From: Paratissierella segnis
GTDB lineage: Bacteria; Bacillota; Clostridia; Tissierellales; Tissierellaceae
Direction: 5' to 3'
Length of the DNA stretch: 47,865 nucleotides
Assembly (NCBI RefSeq): GCF_014385195.1
Contig: NZ_JACRTG010000015.1
Location: 1-47,865, forward strand
The notes beneath the pieces were generated by a model that worked only from the letters and a program-made list of their open reading frames with translations, had not been told where the DNA came from and made no database searches. Position numbers and translations under genes: made by a program. Below are positions 34,725 through 42,933 of the stretch, piece by piece. Position 1 is the stretch's first letter. Each line of letters opens with the position of its first letter.

Positions 34725-35165
34725 ATGCATTTAAAACCAGAAGAAATTTATTCTAAGTTTAATGAGGTAAATATTAAGATTAAGATTCCCAAGGGATTGT
34801 TATTATTATTGCTACGGCAGATAAATAGGCATCTAGAAGTTTTAAGATATGAAGAGGGAGTTATAGATGACTTTGCAATCCATGAAAATATCGCCAATAC
34901 AGAAATGATAATGACTAAAGTACTTATTTTAATGGCTGAACCGTACAATAGGAAGGAAATTTTACTTGAACTAAATATAGCAGAATTTTTAGTTTTTAGG
35001 GAGTGTGTACACTTAAATTTACAATTAATGGGCATATACAATAAGAAATATGAGGACCTTGTATGGCAAATAAAAAGTATATATTCTATGATTAGTAAAG
35101 AGGATATAAAGGAATATAGGGATTACATTAATAACTATCAAGAAAATAGGACTGCTTTGAGTTGA
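34725..35165 (+). CDS. Hypothetical protein (146 aa)
   Basis: The ATG is 8 nt after GGGAGGG, which lies in a hairpin arm. It is an all-helical acidic/leucine-rich protein (IPKGLLLLLLRQINRHLEVL). No catalytic motif and no recognised family. A terminator (35181-35206) follows, so it is monocistronic. Confidence 0.55.
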   Translation: MHLKPEEIYSKFNEVNIKIKIPKGLLLLLLRQINRHLEVLRYEEGVIDDFAIHENIANTEMIMTKVLILMAEPYNRKEILLELNIAEFLVFRECVHLNLQLMGIYNKKYEDLVWQIKSIYSMISKEDIKEYRDYINNYQENRTALS

Positions 35166-35180
35166 TAGGGGTTTGGAATG

Positions 35181-35206
35181 TTGGCGATTTGTTCGCCAAT
35201 ATTTTT
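35181..35206 (+). terminator. Rho-independent terminator
   Basis: TTGGCGA, loop TTTGT, TCGCCAA, followed by a run of T. Confidence 0.85.
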
Positions 35207-35328
35207 TTATAAGTTAGAATTAATACAATTGTAACATAATCTTAATGTTATTCTACGCTTTTGGCAATTCTAGAAAAATTTCGTGTTATGCTAAAAGTAA
35301 ATAAATAAAAAAGTGAGGTATGTTAAAA

Positions 35329-35787
35329 ATGGAAAATAATATAGTGAGCCTAGACAATTTTAGATTAAAAAAGATTGAGCATAAGCAAAAATCCTCTGAC
35401 GGTTTTTGTATTAAAGATAGAAAAGAAAAGATATATTTGGATGGAACAGAAGTAGAGGTTTTGATAAATTTCCTTGATGAATTCATAAGTTTTTTAAAAG
35501 GAAATGAAGAAAAACTTATAAATGAGAATGAATGGGGGCTAGTAGAGGATGGCCAAAACTGTAGAAGAGAATGCAAGAGAATTAAAAAAGTAATAAAGGA
35601 TAATATGGAATTATACGAAGACTATGCTATGTTAGAGCGTGATGATATAAGTTTTTTATTCTCACATATATATATGTACAATTCTAGTATAGATATTAAA
35701 AAGCAACAAAAGAATTTAGAGAAGTATAAAACAGTAATGGATAAGTTTAATGAAAAATTAAAAGGAAATGGAAGACCTCTTATATAA
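35329..35787 (+). CDS. Hypothetical protein (152 aa)
   Basis: The ATG at 35329 has GAGGT at 10 nt; an upstream in-frame ATG (35320) abuts that site. Highly charged helical protein (KKIEHKQKSSDGFCIKDRKE, then many Lys/Glu pairs). No known domain. An extended -10 element (TG-T-TATGCT, 35284-35292) precedes it. Unknown function. Confidence 0.55.
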   Translation: MENNIVSLDNFRLKKIEHKQKSSDGFCIKDRKEKIYLDGTEVEVLINFLDEFISFLKGNEEKLINENEWGLVEDGQNCRRECKRIKKVIKDNMELYEDYAMLERDDISFLFSHIYMYNSSIDIKKQQKNLEKYKTVMDKFNEKLKGNGRPLI

Positions 35788-35907
35788 AATTGTCTCTTTG
35801 CTTTAATAAAACAGCGGGAACTGTAGGGGTAGTGGCAAAGGGTTTAAAGGATAAGGGGTTTAGGATTATACCAGAAATTGCAATATGAAAAACTACACTC
35901 TCCGCTA

Positions 35908-35956
35908 AATAAGAAAAGGCATTAGGGGATTATGTCCTGCTAATGCCTTTCTTATT
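35908..35956. terminator. Bidirectional terminator
   Basis: AATAAGAAAAGGCATTAG and CTAATGCCTTTCTTATT form a long near-perfect stem between the convergent genes ending at 35787 and 35960. Confidence 0.85.
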
Positions 35957-35959
35957 ACT

Positions 35960-36145
35960 TTAATCATCTTTTTCATATAAGTTTTGCATTTTACTGGTGA
36001 ATGACAGTAATGCAATAAATGAAAAACCTATGAAAAAGCCTATAACAAAGCGTATAACAATGTTTTGAATGGCTACAACAAAGGGTATTAAGAATATGTT
36101 TGCTAGTATAAGCAATCTTATAGTTCTAAAAATACTTCCTTTCAT
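35960..36145 (-). CDS. Small two-segment membrane protein (61 aa)
   Basis: Reverse-strand ATG at 36145 with AGGAGG upstream. Two hydrophobic helices (IRLLILANIFLIPFVVAI; FVIGFFIGFSFIALLSF) and a charged tail. Function unknown. It is divergent from tnsA and close to the expected right end of the Tn7-like element. Confidence 0.5.
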   Translation of the reverse strand: MKGSIFRTIRLLILANIFLIPFVVAIQNIVIRFVIGFFIGFSFIALLSFTSKMQNLYEKDD

Positions 36146-36280
36146 GATACTTAAATGCCTCCTTGTGCAAGTAATACATAGAATTTTACTTGGCCACTAT
36201 ACCTTATTTCAAATTGAAATTTAACGTTTAAAATAAAGTTGTTGTATGATAAAATTAAAGTACACAGAACGAATGGATTA

Positions 36281-36337
36281 AAATGCCATTGACACAGACA
36301 TCTTAAAGATGCCTTGAGGTCAGTGGCATTTTTTTAT
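36281..36337 (+). terminator. Nested hairpin in front of tnsA
   Basis: AAATGCCATTGAC (36281-36293) pairs with GTCAGTGGCATTT (36319-36331, one G-U). Inside is a perfect CATCTT-a-AAGATG stem, and a T-run follows. It lies between the likely promoter and tnsA, so it may attenuate transposase expression or insulate it from outside transcription. Confidence 0.6.
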
Positions 36338-36367
36338 TTGCAATTTTAAAGTATTGGAGGTAATTCA

Positions 36368-37225
36368 ATGGCTAAAAGAAGCAATGATTGGGATTCAAAC
36401 AAATTAAATAGATGGATAAAGGAGGGTAGGGGTCAGGGAGAAGGGAAGGAATATAAGCCTTGGCTAACTGTTCAGGATTTCCCTAGCATGGGCAGGGTAA
36501 CGAGAGTTTTTGGATGGACAACACAAAGAATACATCATTTTTTTTCAGATACGCAATTAAAGTATTTTTATTTATTAGATTGGGAAGAAAAAGTTATCGA
36601 TATTCGAGAACATTATCCATTAATAGATTTAGAAGTAGTGTTGAACGACATATCGGATTTAAGACTTGATAAGTTTATAGACAGGAAAACCAAGGAAACG
36701 TATATACTAACCACCACATTCTTGATTACGCTTTTGAACTCTGATGGGCAAAAGAGTTTTGCTGCAAGAAGTATAAAATATGCTTCGGAATTGTCTAAAA
36801 AGAGTACAATCGAGAAACTGGAAATTGAAAGGAGGTACTGGAAGGTTCAAGGAATTGATTGGGGCATTGTGACAAATAAGGACATTAATGATGTCAGGGC
36901 AAAAAATATAGAATGGGTTCATTCATCAATGACTACTGATGGCAATAATGGGTTTCAAAAGGCTGAGTTTGATGACTTATTTGATGGTCTTTTATATAGA
37001 TTCATTAATACTAAACAGAGCATAAAGAACATTATAGTAGGATTTGAAAAAGACTATTCACTGGATGTCGGAATGGGATTACTATTATTTAAACGTTTAG
37101 TTGCAGAGAAAAGGATAGTTTTAGATATGGATAAGCCTATAAATCTTAGCCAAACAGGAAAATCAGTTTACATACCTGAAATAAGTGACAAAGGGGGAAA
37201 TAATGATGTTAAGGTATACGGTTAA
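36368..37225 (+). CDS. tnsA: TnsA-family transposon protein, catalytic residues altered
   Basis: 285 residues, close to Tn7 TnsA (273). The N-terminal signature WIKEGRGQGEGKEYKPWLTV, the RREHY-type block IDIREHYPL and EKLEIERRYWKVQGIDWGIV align without gaps to Tn7 TnsA as I remember it. TnsA is a restriction-like endonuclease that cuts the 5' ends of the transposon. Its catalytic residues in Tn7 are E63, D114 and K132. Here they are Gln63 (HHFFSDTQLKYF), Thr117 (ILTTTFLIT, where relatives have TTDFLI) and Lys137 (AARSIKYA). Two acidic metal ligands are thus lost while the fold and the C-terminal TnsC-binding part look intact. First gene of tnsA-tnsB-tnsC-tniQ. Likely a structural, non-cutting TnsA. 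Confidence 0.85.
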   Translation: MAKRSNDWDSNKLNRWIKEGRGQGEGKEYKPWLTVQDFPSMGRVTRVFGWTTQRIHHFFSDTQLKYFYLLDWEEKVIDIREHYPLIDLEVVLNDISDLRLDKFIDRKTKETYILTTTFLITLLNSDGQKSFAARSIKYASELSKKSTIEKLEIERRYWKVQGIDWGIVTNKDINDVRAKNIEWVHSSMTTDGNNGFQKAEFDDLFDGLLYRFINTKQSIKNIIVGFEKDYSLDVGMGLLLFKRLVAEKRIVLDMDKPINLSQTGKSVYIPEISDKGGNNDVKVYG

Positions 37226-39365
37226 TTCCTTACTAGAATGGAAAGATGGGACTGAAAGTACTAACATTGAGAGACTTCTGTGGATGGATGATGAAATAGC
37301 CTACACAATAGATGTAAATAAAAATAAAGTTCCTTATATTCGAAGACAGAAGGATATAGAAGATGCATTGGCTGGAGGGAAGGCAGAAATAAAAGATGAT
37401 GACGAATTTATAGTTGTGTTAAAGGAACAAGATATACCTGAAAAACATAAGAAAATTAGGGATAGGGCGTGGGAAGTAATTAGGGATATGGTAGATAAGG
37501 AGCCAGATATTTTTCAATCTGCTTTTAGAGGGAAGTTAATTAAAAGAGCCTCCGAAACCTGTGGATTAAGTGAATCATGGATTCTGGAATATTTAAAAAG
37601 GTACTGGAAAAGGGGAAAAACTTGCAACGCTTTATTACCAGATTACCGAAACTGTGGAGCAAAGGGCAAAGAGAGAAAGGCTGGAAATGTGAAAAGAGGA
37701 AGACCTAGAACTAATCAGTCTATTATAGGAGAAGGGGTAAATGTTACTGAGGAAATAAAAAGAATCTTTCGTATTGCTGTAAATAAATACTACTATACCA
37801 CAGCAAAAAATTCTTTAACATTGACTTATGAACTCATGAGAAAAGAATATTTTTCGGATGGTTTTAAAGAAGAAAATGGAGTTAAGATACCAATTATAAA
37901 GCCTCAGGCGGAAATTCCATCCTTTGGGCAGTTTAGATATTGGTTTGAGAAGGAGCGAAATATAAAAAAAGAGATAACTAGCAGATACAGCAATAAAAAG
38001 TATCAAAAACAGTATCGACCTATAATAGGCAGTTCTTTAGATGGAGTATTTCAACCTGGGCAATTTGAAATAGACTGTCAAGTGGGAGATGTTTATTTAG
38101 TATCACGGTTCAACAGAAACTGGGTTATAGGTAGGCCTGCCATTTATGCAGTAATTGACAAGTTTAGTAGACTAATATGCGGTCTATATATTGGATTAGA
38201 AACAGGTTCTTATGCAGGAGCCATGATGGCGCTTTTAAACGCAACCATGAATAAAGTGGAGTTTTGTAAGCAGTATGGAATTAAAATAGAAGAAAAAGAC
38301 TGGCCTGTACATCACCTTCCAGAGACAATAATTGCTGACCGTGGTGAACTTGAAGGTGGTAATATTGATAACCTTATAAATATATTAAATGTGAAGGTTC
38401 AAAATACACCACCTTACCGAGCAGACCTAAAGTCAGCGGTGGAAAGGTTTTTTGGACTTACCAATGAACGAGTTAAGCCGTTTCTTCCAGGAAAAATTGA
38501 CCTAGAAGGTCGCGAAAGAGGCGACAATGACTACAGGACGGCCGCCAAATTGGATTTACATCAATTTACACAGATAATGATAAAATGCATCTTATATCAT
38601 AATAATCATTATCACCTCGATTATTACAAGAGAGACCAAGATATGCTAGAAGATAATGTTTCTTGTATTCCAATTGAACTATGGAATTGGGGAATAGCAA
38701 ATCGAGGAGGAATGCTTAGAACGACTTCAGAGGATGTTGTTAAATTAGCACTAATGCCGTCTGATATAGCAACTGTTACCCCTAAAGGTATAAGGTATAA
38801 AGATATGTATTATACATCTAAATCTATATTGAAAAGTGGAGTCTTTGCTGATGCACGAACTAAGGGATTACGGAAGATTAAAATAAGTTATGACCCACGT
38901 AATATGGAGTATATATATGTCTATAATGATAATCCTAGCGAATATGAGAAATGCTTTTTAGTAGATGCTAGCAATAGGTATAAGGACAGAGCAATTGAGG
39001 AAATAGAGTATTTATTAGCAGTAGAAAAAATGCAGAGAGAAAGAAATAAAGATAATGTTGCACAAGCAAAAACTCAATTAATTGCTGAAATAGAGGACAT
39101 AGTTCAACAAGCAGAAGAAGACTACAAAAGTGAGACAAGTACAGTAGAAAGTGATAGACAAAGAGTAAAGAATATAAGAGGGAATCGGAATGCGGAAAAA
39201 ACAGTTAGAAGATTGGAAGAGGTTTTTGATTTAGGAAGTGATAATGAAGATTATCAAAGTCCAGATAAAGAAAAAGAAACTTTAGAAATGGATACTTTAG
39301 AATTATTGCTTAAAAAACAGAAAGAGGTGATGAGGGATGAAGGAAGTGATGATACCAAACGGTAG
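37203..39365 (+). CDS. tnsB: TnsB-family DDE transposase
   Basis: 720 residues from the ATG at 37203, 5 nt after AGGGGG; it overlaps tnsA by 23 bp. The N-terminus holds end-binding helix-turn-helix domains (about 85-180). The RNase H-like core has all three catalytic acids: Asp291 (FEIDCQVGDVYLVSR), Asp379 (IIADRGEL) and Glu414 (KSAVERFFG). A Mu-type beta barrel follows, then an acidic, charged tail (last 130 residues) that contacts TnsC in Tn7. It cuts the 3' ends and joins them to target DNA. Intact, in contrast to tnsA. Confidence 0.95.
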   Translation: MMLRYTVNSLLEWKDGTESTNIERLLWMDDEIAYTIDVNKNKVPYIRRQKDIEDALAGGKAEIKDDDEFIVVLKEQDIPEKHKKIRDRAWEVIRDMVDKEPDIFQSAFRGKLIKRASETCGLSESWILEYLKRYWKRGKTCNALLPDYRNCGAKGKERKAGNVKRGRPRTNQSIIGEGVNVTEEIKRIFRIAVNKYYYTTAKNSLTLTYELMRKEYFSDGFKEENGVKIPIIKPQAEIPSFGQFRYWFEKERNIKKEITSRYSNKKYQKQYRPIIGSSLDGVFQPGQFEIDCQVGDVYLVSRFNRNWVIGRPAIYAVIDKFSRLICGLYIGLETGSYAGAMMALLNATMNKVEFCKQYGIKIEEKDWPVHHLPETIIADRGELEGGNIDNLINILNVKVQNTPPYRADLKSAVERFFGLTNERVKPFLPGKIDLEGRERGDNDYRTAAKLDLHQFTQIMIKCILYHNNHYHLDYYKRDQDMLEDNVSCIPIELWNWGIANRGGMLRTTSEDVVKLALMPSDIATVTPKGIRYKDMYYTSKSILKSGVFADARTKGLRKIKISYDPRNMEYIYVYNDNPSEYEKCFLVDASNRYKDRAIEEIEYLLAVEKMQRERNKDNVAQAKTQLIAEIEDIVQQAEEDYKSETSTVESDRQRVKNIRGNRNAEKTVRRLEEVFDLGSDNEDYQSPDKEKETLEMDTLELLLKKQKEVMRDEGSDDTKR

Positions 39366-41019
39366 TATAGCGGTAGAAGCAAAGTATATAGAACAGATAA
39401 TTCCAGATTATAAAGGCAATCCATTCATTGAATCTCTTCCTAATCTCCTTTCCGCCCAAGAGGCAATTGAAAGATTGGCTTTTTATCCCGAATTTAATAA
39501 AAGTGAAAGATTACTGGACAGTCACTATCGTATTCATATGGTAGACAGATTATTTCAGGTTTTTCAGCCCCTCCCTATGAGCATAGAACTTGAAAGAAAG
39601 ATTTCTCGTGCAATAAGGCAAGGATACCTTTCCCGGAATCCATTTAGCAGCAAACTGGCTCAAGGGTTTTACAGAGATTATCATGAGAATACTAGTAACC
39701 TAATAAATAATAAAGATTTTTATTCAACTTCACTAGGATTTTCTTTGATAGGAATATCAGGTTTGGGAAAGACTTCTTCTCTTAATAGGGTACTAACTTT
39801 ATATCCTCAGATAATTGTGCATTCTGAATATCAAGAAATTCCTTTTTCGATGTACCAAGTAGTATATTTGAAATTGGAATGCCCCCATGACGGCTCAATT
39901 AAGGGACTCCTATACGAGTTTTTTGCTGAAATAGACAGGCTTCTTGGAACCAATCATCATGAAAAAGTAATGAGGACAAGACCAACTGTTGATGTGATGA
40001 TGACCGTCATGAATCAGGTGGTAAGAAATTGTGCTCTAGGCATTTTAGTTATTGATGAGATACAACATTTAAGTATGGCCAAATCTGGTGGAAGTGAAAA
40101 GATGTTAAATTTCTTTGTAAACCTCGTAAATAATGTAGGGGTACCAGTTATTTTAGTGGGAACCCCAAAAGCAATCAAAGTCCTCCAGGGAGACTTCAGA
40201 CAGGCTCGCAGAGGGTCAGGCCTCGGTGGCGATATGGTATGCGATAGGATTCAAAGAGATGGGGTGTGGGACTTATTAGTAGATTCTATATGGCACTACC
40301 AGTGGATGAGGAAAGAAACGCTCCTTACCCCTGAAATAAGTAATGTTTTATATGAAGAAACCCAGGGGATACCTGATTTATTAAAAAAGGTTTATGCTAT
40401 TGCTCAAGCCCATGCTATATCGACAGGAAAGGAAGAGATAACTCCACAAATTATTAAAAAGGTAGCAAAAGAGAATTTAAAACTAATTCAGCCAATGATT
40501 ACTGCATTGAAGACGAATAATCTGAGAGAAATTATTAAATACGAAGATATCTATATGGCGGATATTGATTATACAGATTATTTAACTCGGGCGAGAGAAT
40601 CTATTAACCTGGACTTGCGGGCTAAGGAGATAAAGAAAGAACAAAAGAAACTAAGGCAAGAGGGCTCTATAGGGGTAAAAAAAGAGGCTCTGATAAAACT
40701 TGTTGAGTTAGGCGTAGATATTAAAAATGCACAAAAAATAGTTGATACTATGTTTTCTAAAAATCAAGACTTAGGTGTAGATGATGTGATAAAAGGTGTG
40801 ATAGAACAACTTAAGGATGAAGAAGTAGGGGGGATAGGGAAAAAAGAAACAGGTAAAATGGAAGAAAGAGAATCAGGGCGAAATGCTGTAAACTCATTTG
40901 ATATTCGAACCATTGTTGAACAGGGCAAAAAGGATAATAAAAGTGCTTATGAGGCTATAAAAGAATCAGGATATATTGTAAGTTTTGAAGATGATATTTT
41001 TTCCAAGGAGGTGATATAG
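39337..41019 (+). CDS. tnsC: TnsC-family AAA+ target regulator
   Basis: 560 residues; starts inside the end of tnsB (29-bp overlap) and its stop shares a base with the tniQ start. Walker A GISGLGKTS (139-147), Walker B ILVIDEIQHL (236-245), and LVGTPKA as sensor I. It forms an ATP-dependent filament on target DNA that connects TniQ to the transposase. The C-terminal 110 residues beyond the AAA+ core are longer than needed, with a linker (VGGIGKKETGKMEERESG) and a final helical segment that probably binds TnsA or TnsB. An alternative start is the ATG at 39349. Confidence 0.9.
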   Translation: MKEVMIPNGSIAVEAKYIEQIIPDYKGNPFIESLPNLLSAQEAIERLAFYPEFNKSERLLDSHYRIHMVDRLFQVFQPLPMSIELERKISRAIRQGYLSRNPFSSKLAQGFYRDYHENTSNLINNKDFYSTSLGFSLIGISGLGKTSSLNRVLTLYPQIIVHSEYQEIPFSMYQVVYLKLECPHDGSIKGLLYEFFAEIDRLLGTNHHEKVMRTRPTVDVMMTVMNQVVRNCALGILVIDEIQHLSMAKSGGSEKMLNFFVNLVNNVGVPVILVGTPKAIKVLQGDFRQARRGSGLGGDMVCDRIQRDGVWDLLVDSIWHYQWMRKETLLTPEISNVLYEETQGIPDLLKKVYAIAQAHAISTGKEEITPQIIKKVAKENLKLIQPMITALKTNNLREIIKYEDIYMADIDYTDYLTRARESINLDLRAKEIKKEQKKLRQEGSIGVKKEALIKLVELGVDIKNAQKIVDTMFSKNQDLGVDDVIKGVIEQLKDEEVGGIGKKETGKMEERESGRNAVNSFDIRTIVEQGKKDNKSAYEAIKESGYIVSFEDDIFSKEVI

Positions 41020-42731
41020 TGAACTTTTTTCCTACACCTTATCCAGACGAAATATTATATAGTACATTGGCACGATACTGTATGCGAAGTGGAAATATAA
41101 AAGAAATTCATAATTTTGAAGACTTATTCGGAACAAGGAATTGTATAGCAGTTATGGAACTGTCTACACAATTAGATGCATTAATTGAAAATATGCCTGT
41201 CGGTACAAAATATACAGCAGAATATTTTATCTATAAGCATACCTTATTTCCTTTTCTTGCAGCATTTATCCCAAAAGAACGGGCTGAAAAGATAATTGAA
41301 ACTATGAGAAATGGTGAAGGGGCAGTTTCCTACATGAGGATAGGTCTAATATCAAATTCTATCAATTTAAATAAATACTTTCGATTTTGTCCTGAGTGTT
41401 TTAAAGAGGACATAGAAAGATTTGGAGAGCCATATTGGCACAGAAGTCATCAGGTTACAGGGGTATTTGTATGTTTAAAACATAAGATACCCCTTTGTGA
41501 TAGCACAGAACTCATAAGGGCTGGTAACAGACAGAGATTTATTAGTGCATCCCATGAGAACTGTATAGTAGAAAAAGAAATAAGTTATTCAAATGATTTG
41601 ATGAAGAAGATGCTTTGGATGGCAGGAGATGTAGAAATACTTCTAAATAATCAATTTGGATTTAAGAAGACTGAGTGGTTTAGAAATCAGTTTCGAGTTA
41701 AGTTGATTGAAAAAGGCTATGCTAGGATGAACAATTATATTCACCAAAAGAAGTTAAAACAAGACTTTGTGGATTTTTATGGTCATGAATACTTGGCACT
41801 TGTTCAATCCCCTGTATCAGTTAATAGCGGAGGTTGGCTACCTGATATGGTTAGAAATAATGATAGGACAACCTATTCAATAAGGTATCTATTATTAGCG
41901 AGGTTTCTCGAAATTCCAGTGGCTGATTTATTTAATACAAAACTTGGCTCTAATGATGAAGATGAAAACAATATTGATGCTTATCAGGAACTGTGGGACC
42001 AGAGGTTGATAGAACTTACCCAGTCAGGACTATCAATCCGAGAAATATCAGATATATTAAAGTCATCTGCAAAAACAATTAGAAAGGCTATTGATAGGTT
42101 AGGAGTAGAAGAGTTTTGGAAATTTAATGGTGGTGGAAAATATCTTCACAACAAGTTTACTGATCCAGAAGAATTTAGAATGAAAAGGGAAAGGTTAAGG
42201 GAAAAGTGGCTTGAACTCCATGCTCAATATCCTAATAAAAGCAGCAGTCAAATTCGTAGAAATAACAATGGAGTTTATGCATGGCTAAAAAGATATGATA
42301 GTGAATGGATGGAAGAAAACTATCGCAGAATAAAAACAGTAGTTAACACTGTTGATTGGGATAAAAGAGATGCTGAATTGTTTCCTAAAGTTAAGGAAGT
42401 GATAAAAGAAATGAAGGAAGGCAAGCCTGAAAGGATAACATGGTCAACTATAGGAGGCAAGTTAGGGATTAGCGGCTGGCTCTCTAAAAGGAAGGAGAAA
42501 CTCCCATTGACAAAGGCATATATAGACTCAGAATTAGAAAGCCTAGAAGAATTCCATATAAGAAAAATAAAATGGGGCATTGAAGAATTAGAAAGACAGG
42601 GAAAAGAGATGACACTATGGAATTTGGCAGAAACAGCAGGAGTAAAGCCAAGGTATATGGGAGGGATTTATAAGGAAATTAAGCAGATATTAAAAGAGAA
42701 TGGGTATGATTTTACCTTTAATAATATTTAA
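41019..42731 (+). CDS. tniQ: TniQ/TnsD-family target-site selector
   Basis: 570 residues from the GTG at 41019 (AAGGAGG; TAGTG overlap with tnsC). The N-terminal TniQ domain (FPTPYPDEILYSTLARYC) is followed by a zinc finger with Cys124, Cys127, Cys152 and His155 (FCPECFK; VCLKHK). A helix-turn-helix lies at about 335-365 (SGLSIREISDILKSSAKTIR). The C-terminal 200 residues are basic with further HTH-like repeats (ITWSTIGGKLGISGWLSKR; LWNLAETAGVKPRYM). The length and DNA-binding tail are those of TnsD, which guides insertion into a fixed chromosomal site. No second TniQ, TnsE, Cas gene or CRISPR array is present. Confidence 0.9.
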   Translation: MNFFPTPYPDEILYSTLARYCMRSGNIKEIHNFEDLFGTRNCIAVMELSTQLDALIENMPVGTKYTAEYFIYKHTLFPFLAAFIPKERAEKIIETMRNGEGAVSYMRIGLISNSINLNKYFRFCPECFKEDIERFGEPYWHRSHQVTGVFVCLKHKIPLCDSTELIRAGNRQRFISASHENCIVEKEISYSNDLMKKMLWMAGDVEILLNNQFGFKKTEWFRNQFRVKLIEKGYARMNNYIHQKKLKQDFVDFYGHEYLALVQSPVSVNSGGWLPDMVRNNDRTTYSIRYLLLARFLEIPVADLFNTKLGSNDEDENNIDAYQELWDQRLIELTQSGLSIREISDILKSSAKTIRKAIDRLGVEEFWKFNGGGKYLHNKFTDPEEFRMKRERLREKWLELHAQYPNKSSSQIRRNNNGVYAWLKRYDSEWMEENYRRIKTVVNTVDWDKRDAELFPKVKEVIKEMKEGKPERITWSTIGGKLGISGWLSKRKEKLPLTKAYIDSELESLEEFHIRKIKWGIEELERQGKEMTLWNLAETAGVKPRYMGGIYKEIKQILKENGYDFTFNNI

Positions 42732-42740
42732 ATAACTTTA

Positions 42741-42786
42741 AGACTGCACATTAACTACAATGCTATAAATGTGTGCAGTCTTTTTA
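42741..42786 (+). terminator. Terminator of the transposition operon
   Basis: AGACTGCACA and TGTGCAGTCT with an AT-rich extension and a T-run, 10 bp after the tniQ stop. Confidence 0.9.
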
Positions 42787-42829
42787 TAATGGGAAAAATA
42801 TTGCAATTTCTATAGAATTAAGAAATAAA

Positions 42830-42858
42830 TTTAGACCATATATAGAATGTGTTATAAT
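42830..42858 (+). promoter_or_regulatory. Promoter of the HEPN-kinase operon
   Basis: TTTAGA (42830-42835), a 17-bp spacer and TATAAT (42853-42858), with a TG one base before the -10 (extended -10). It lies just after the tniQ terminator. Confidence 0.65.
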
Positions 42859-42933
42859 AAAAAATAGATAGAAAATTATGTAAAACTAAAGATTAATATG
42901 ATGCATGATATTATAAAGGCGGGGAGGATGCTT

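Noticed and set aside
34218..36360. Right end of the Tn7-like element with TnsB-binding repeats
   Set aside because: ATAGACAA repeats at 34250-34290 and the AT-rich stretch before tnsA were examined, but no TGT-type terminus with several matching 20-22 bp sites could be established.
41019..42731. CRISPR-associated transposon
   Set aside because: The TniQ is long and TnsD-like with its own DNA-binding tail, and there are no cas genes or CRISPR repeats.
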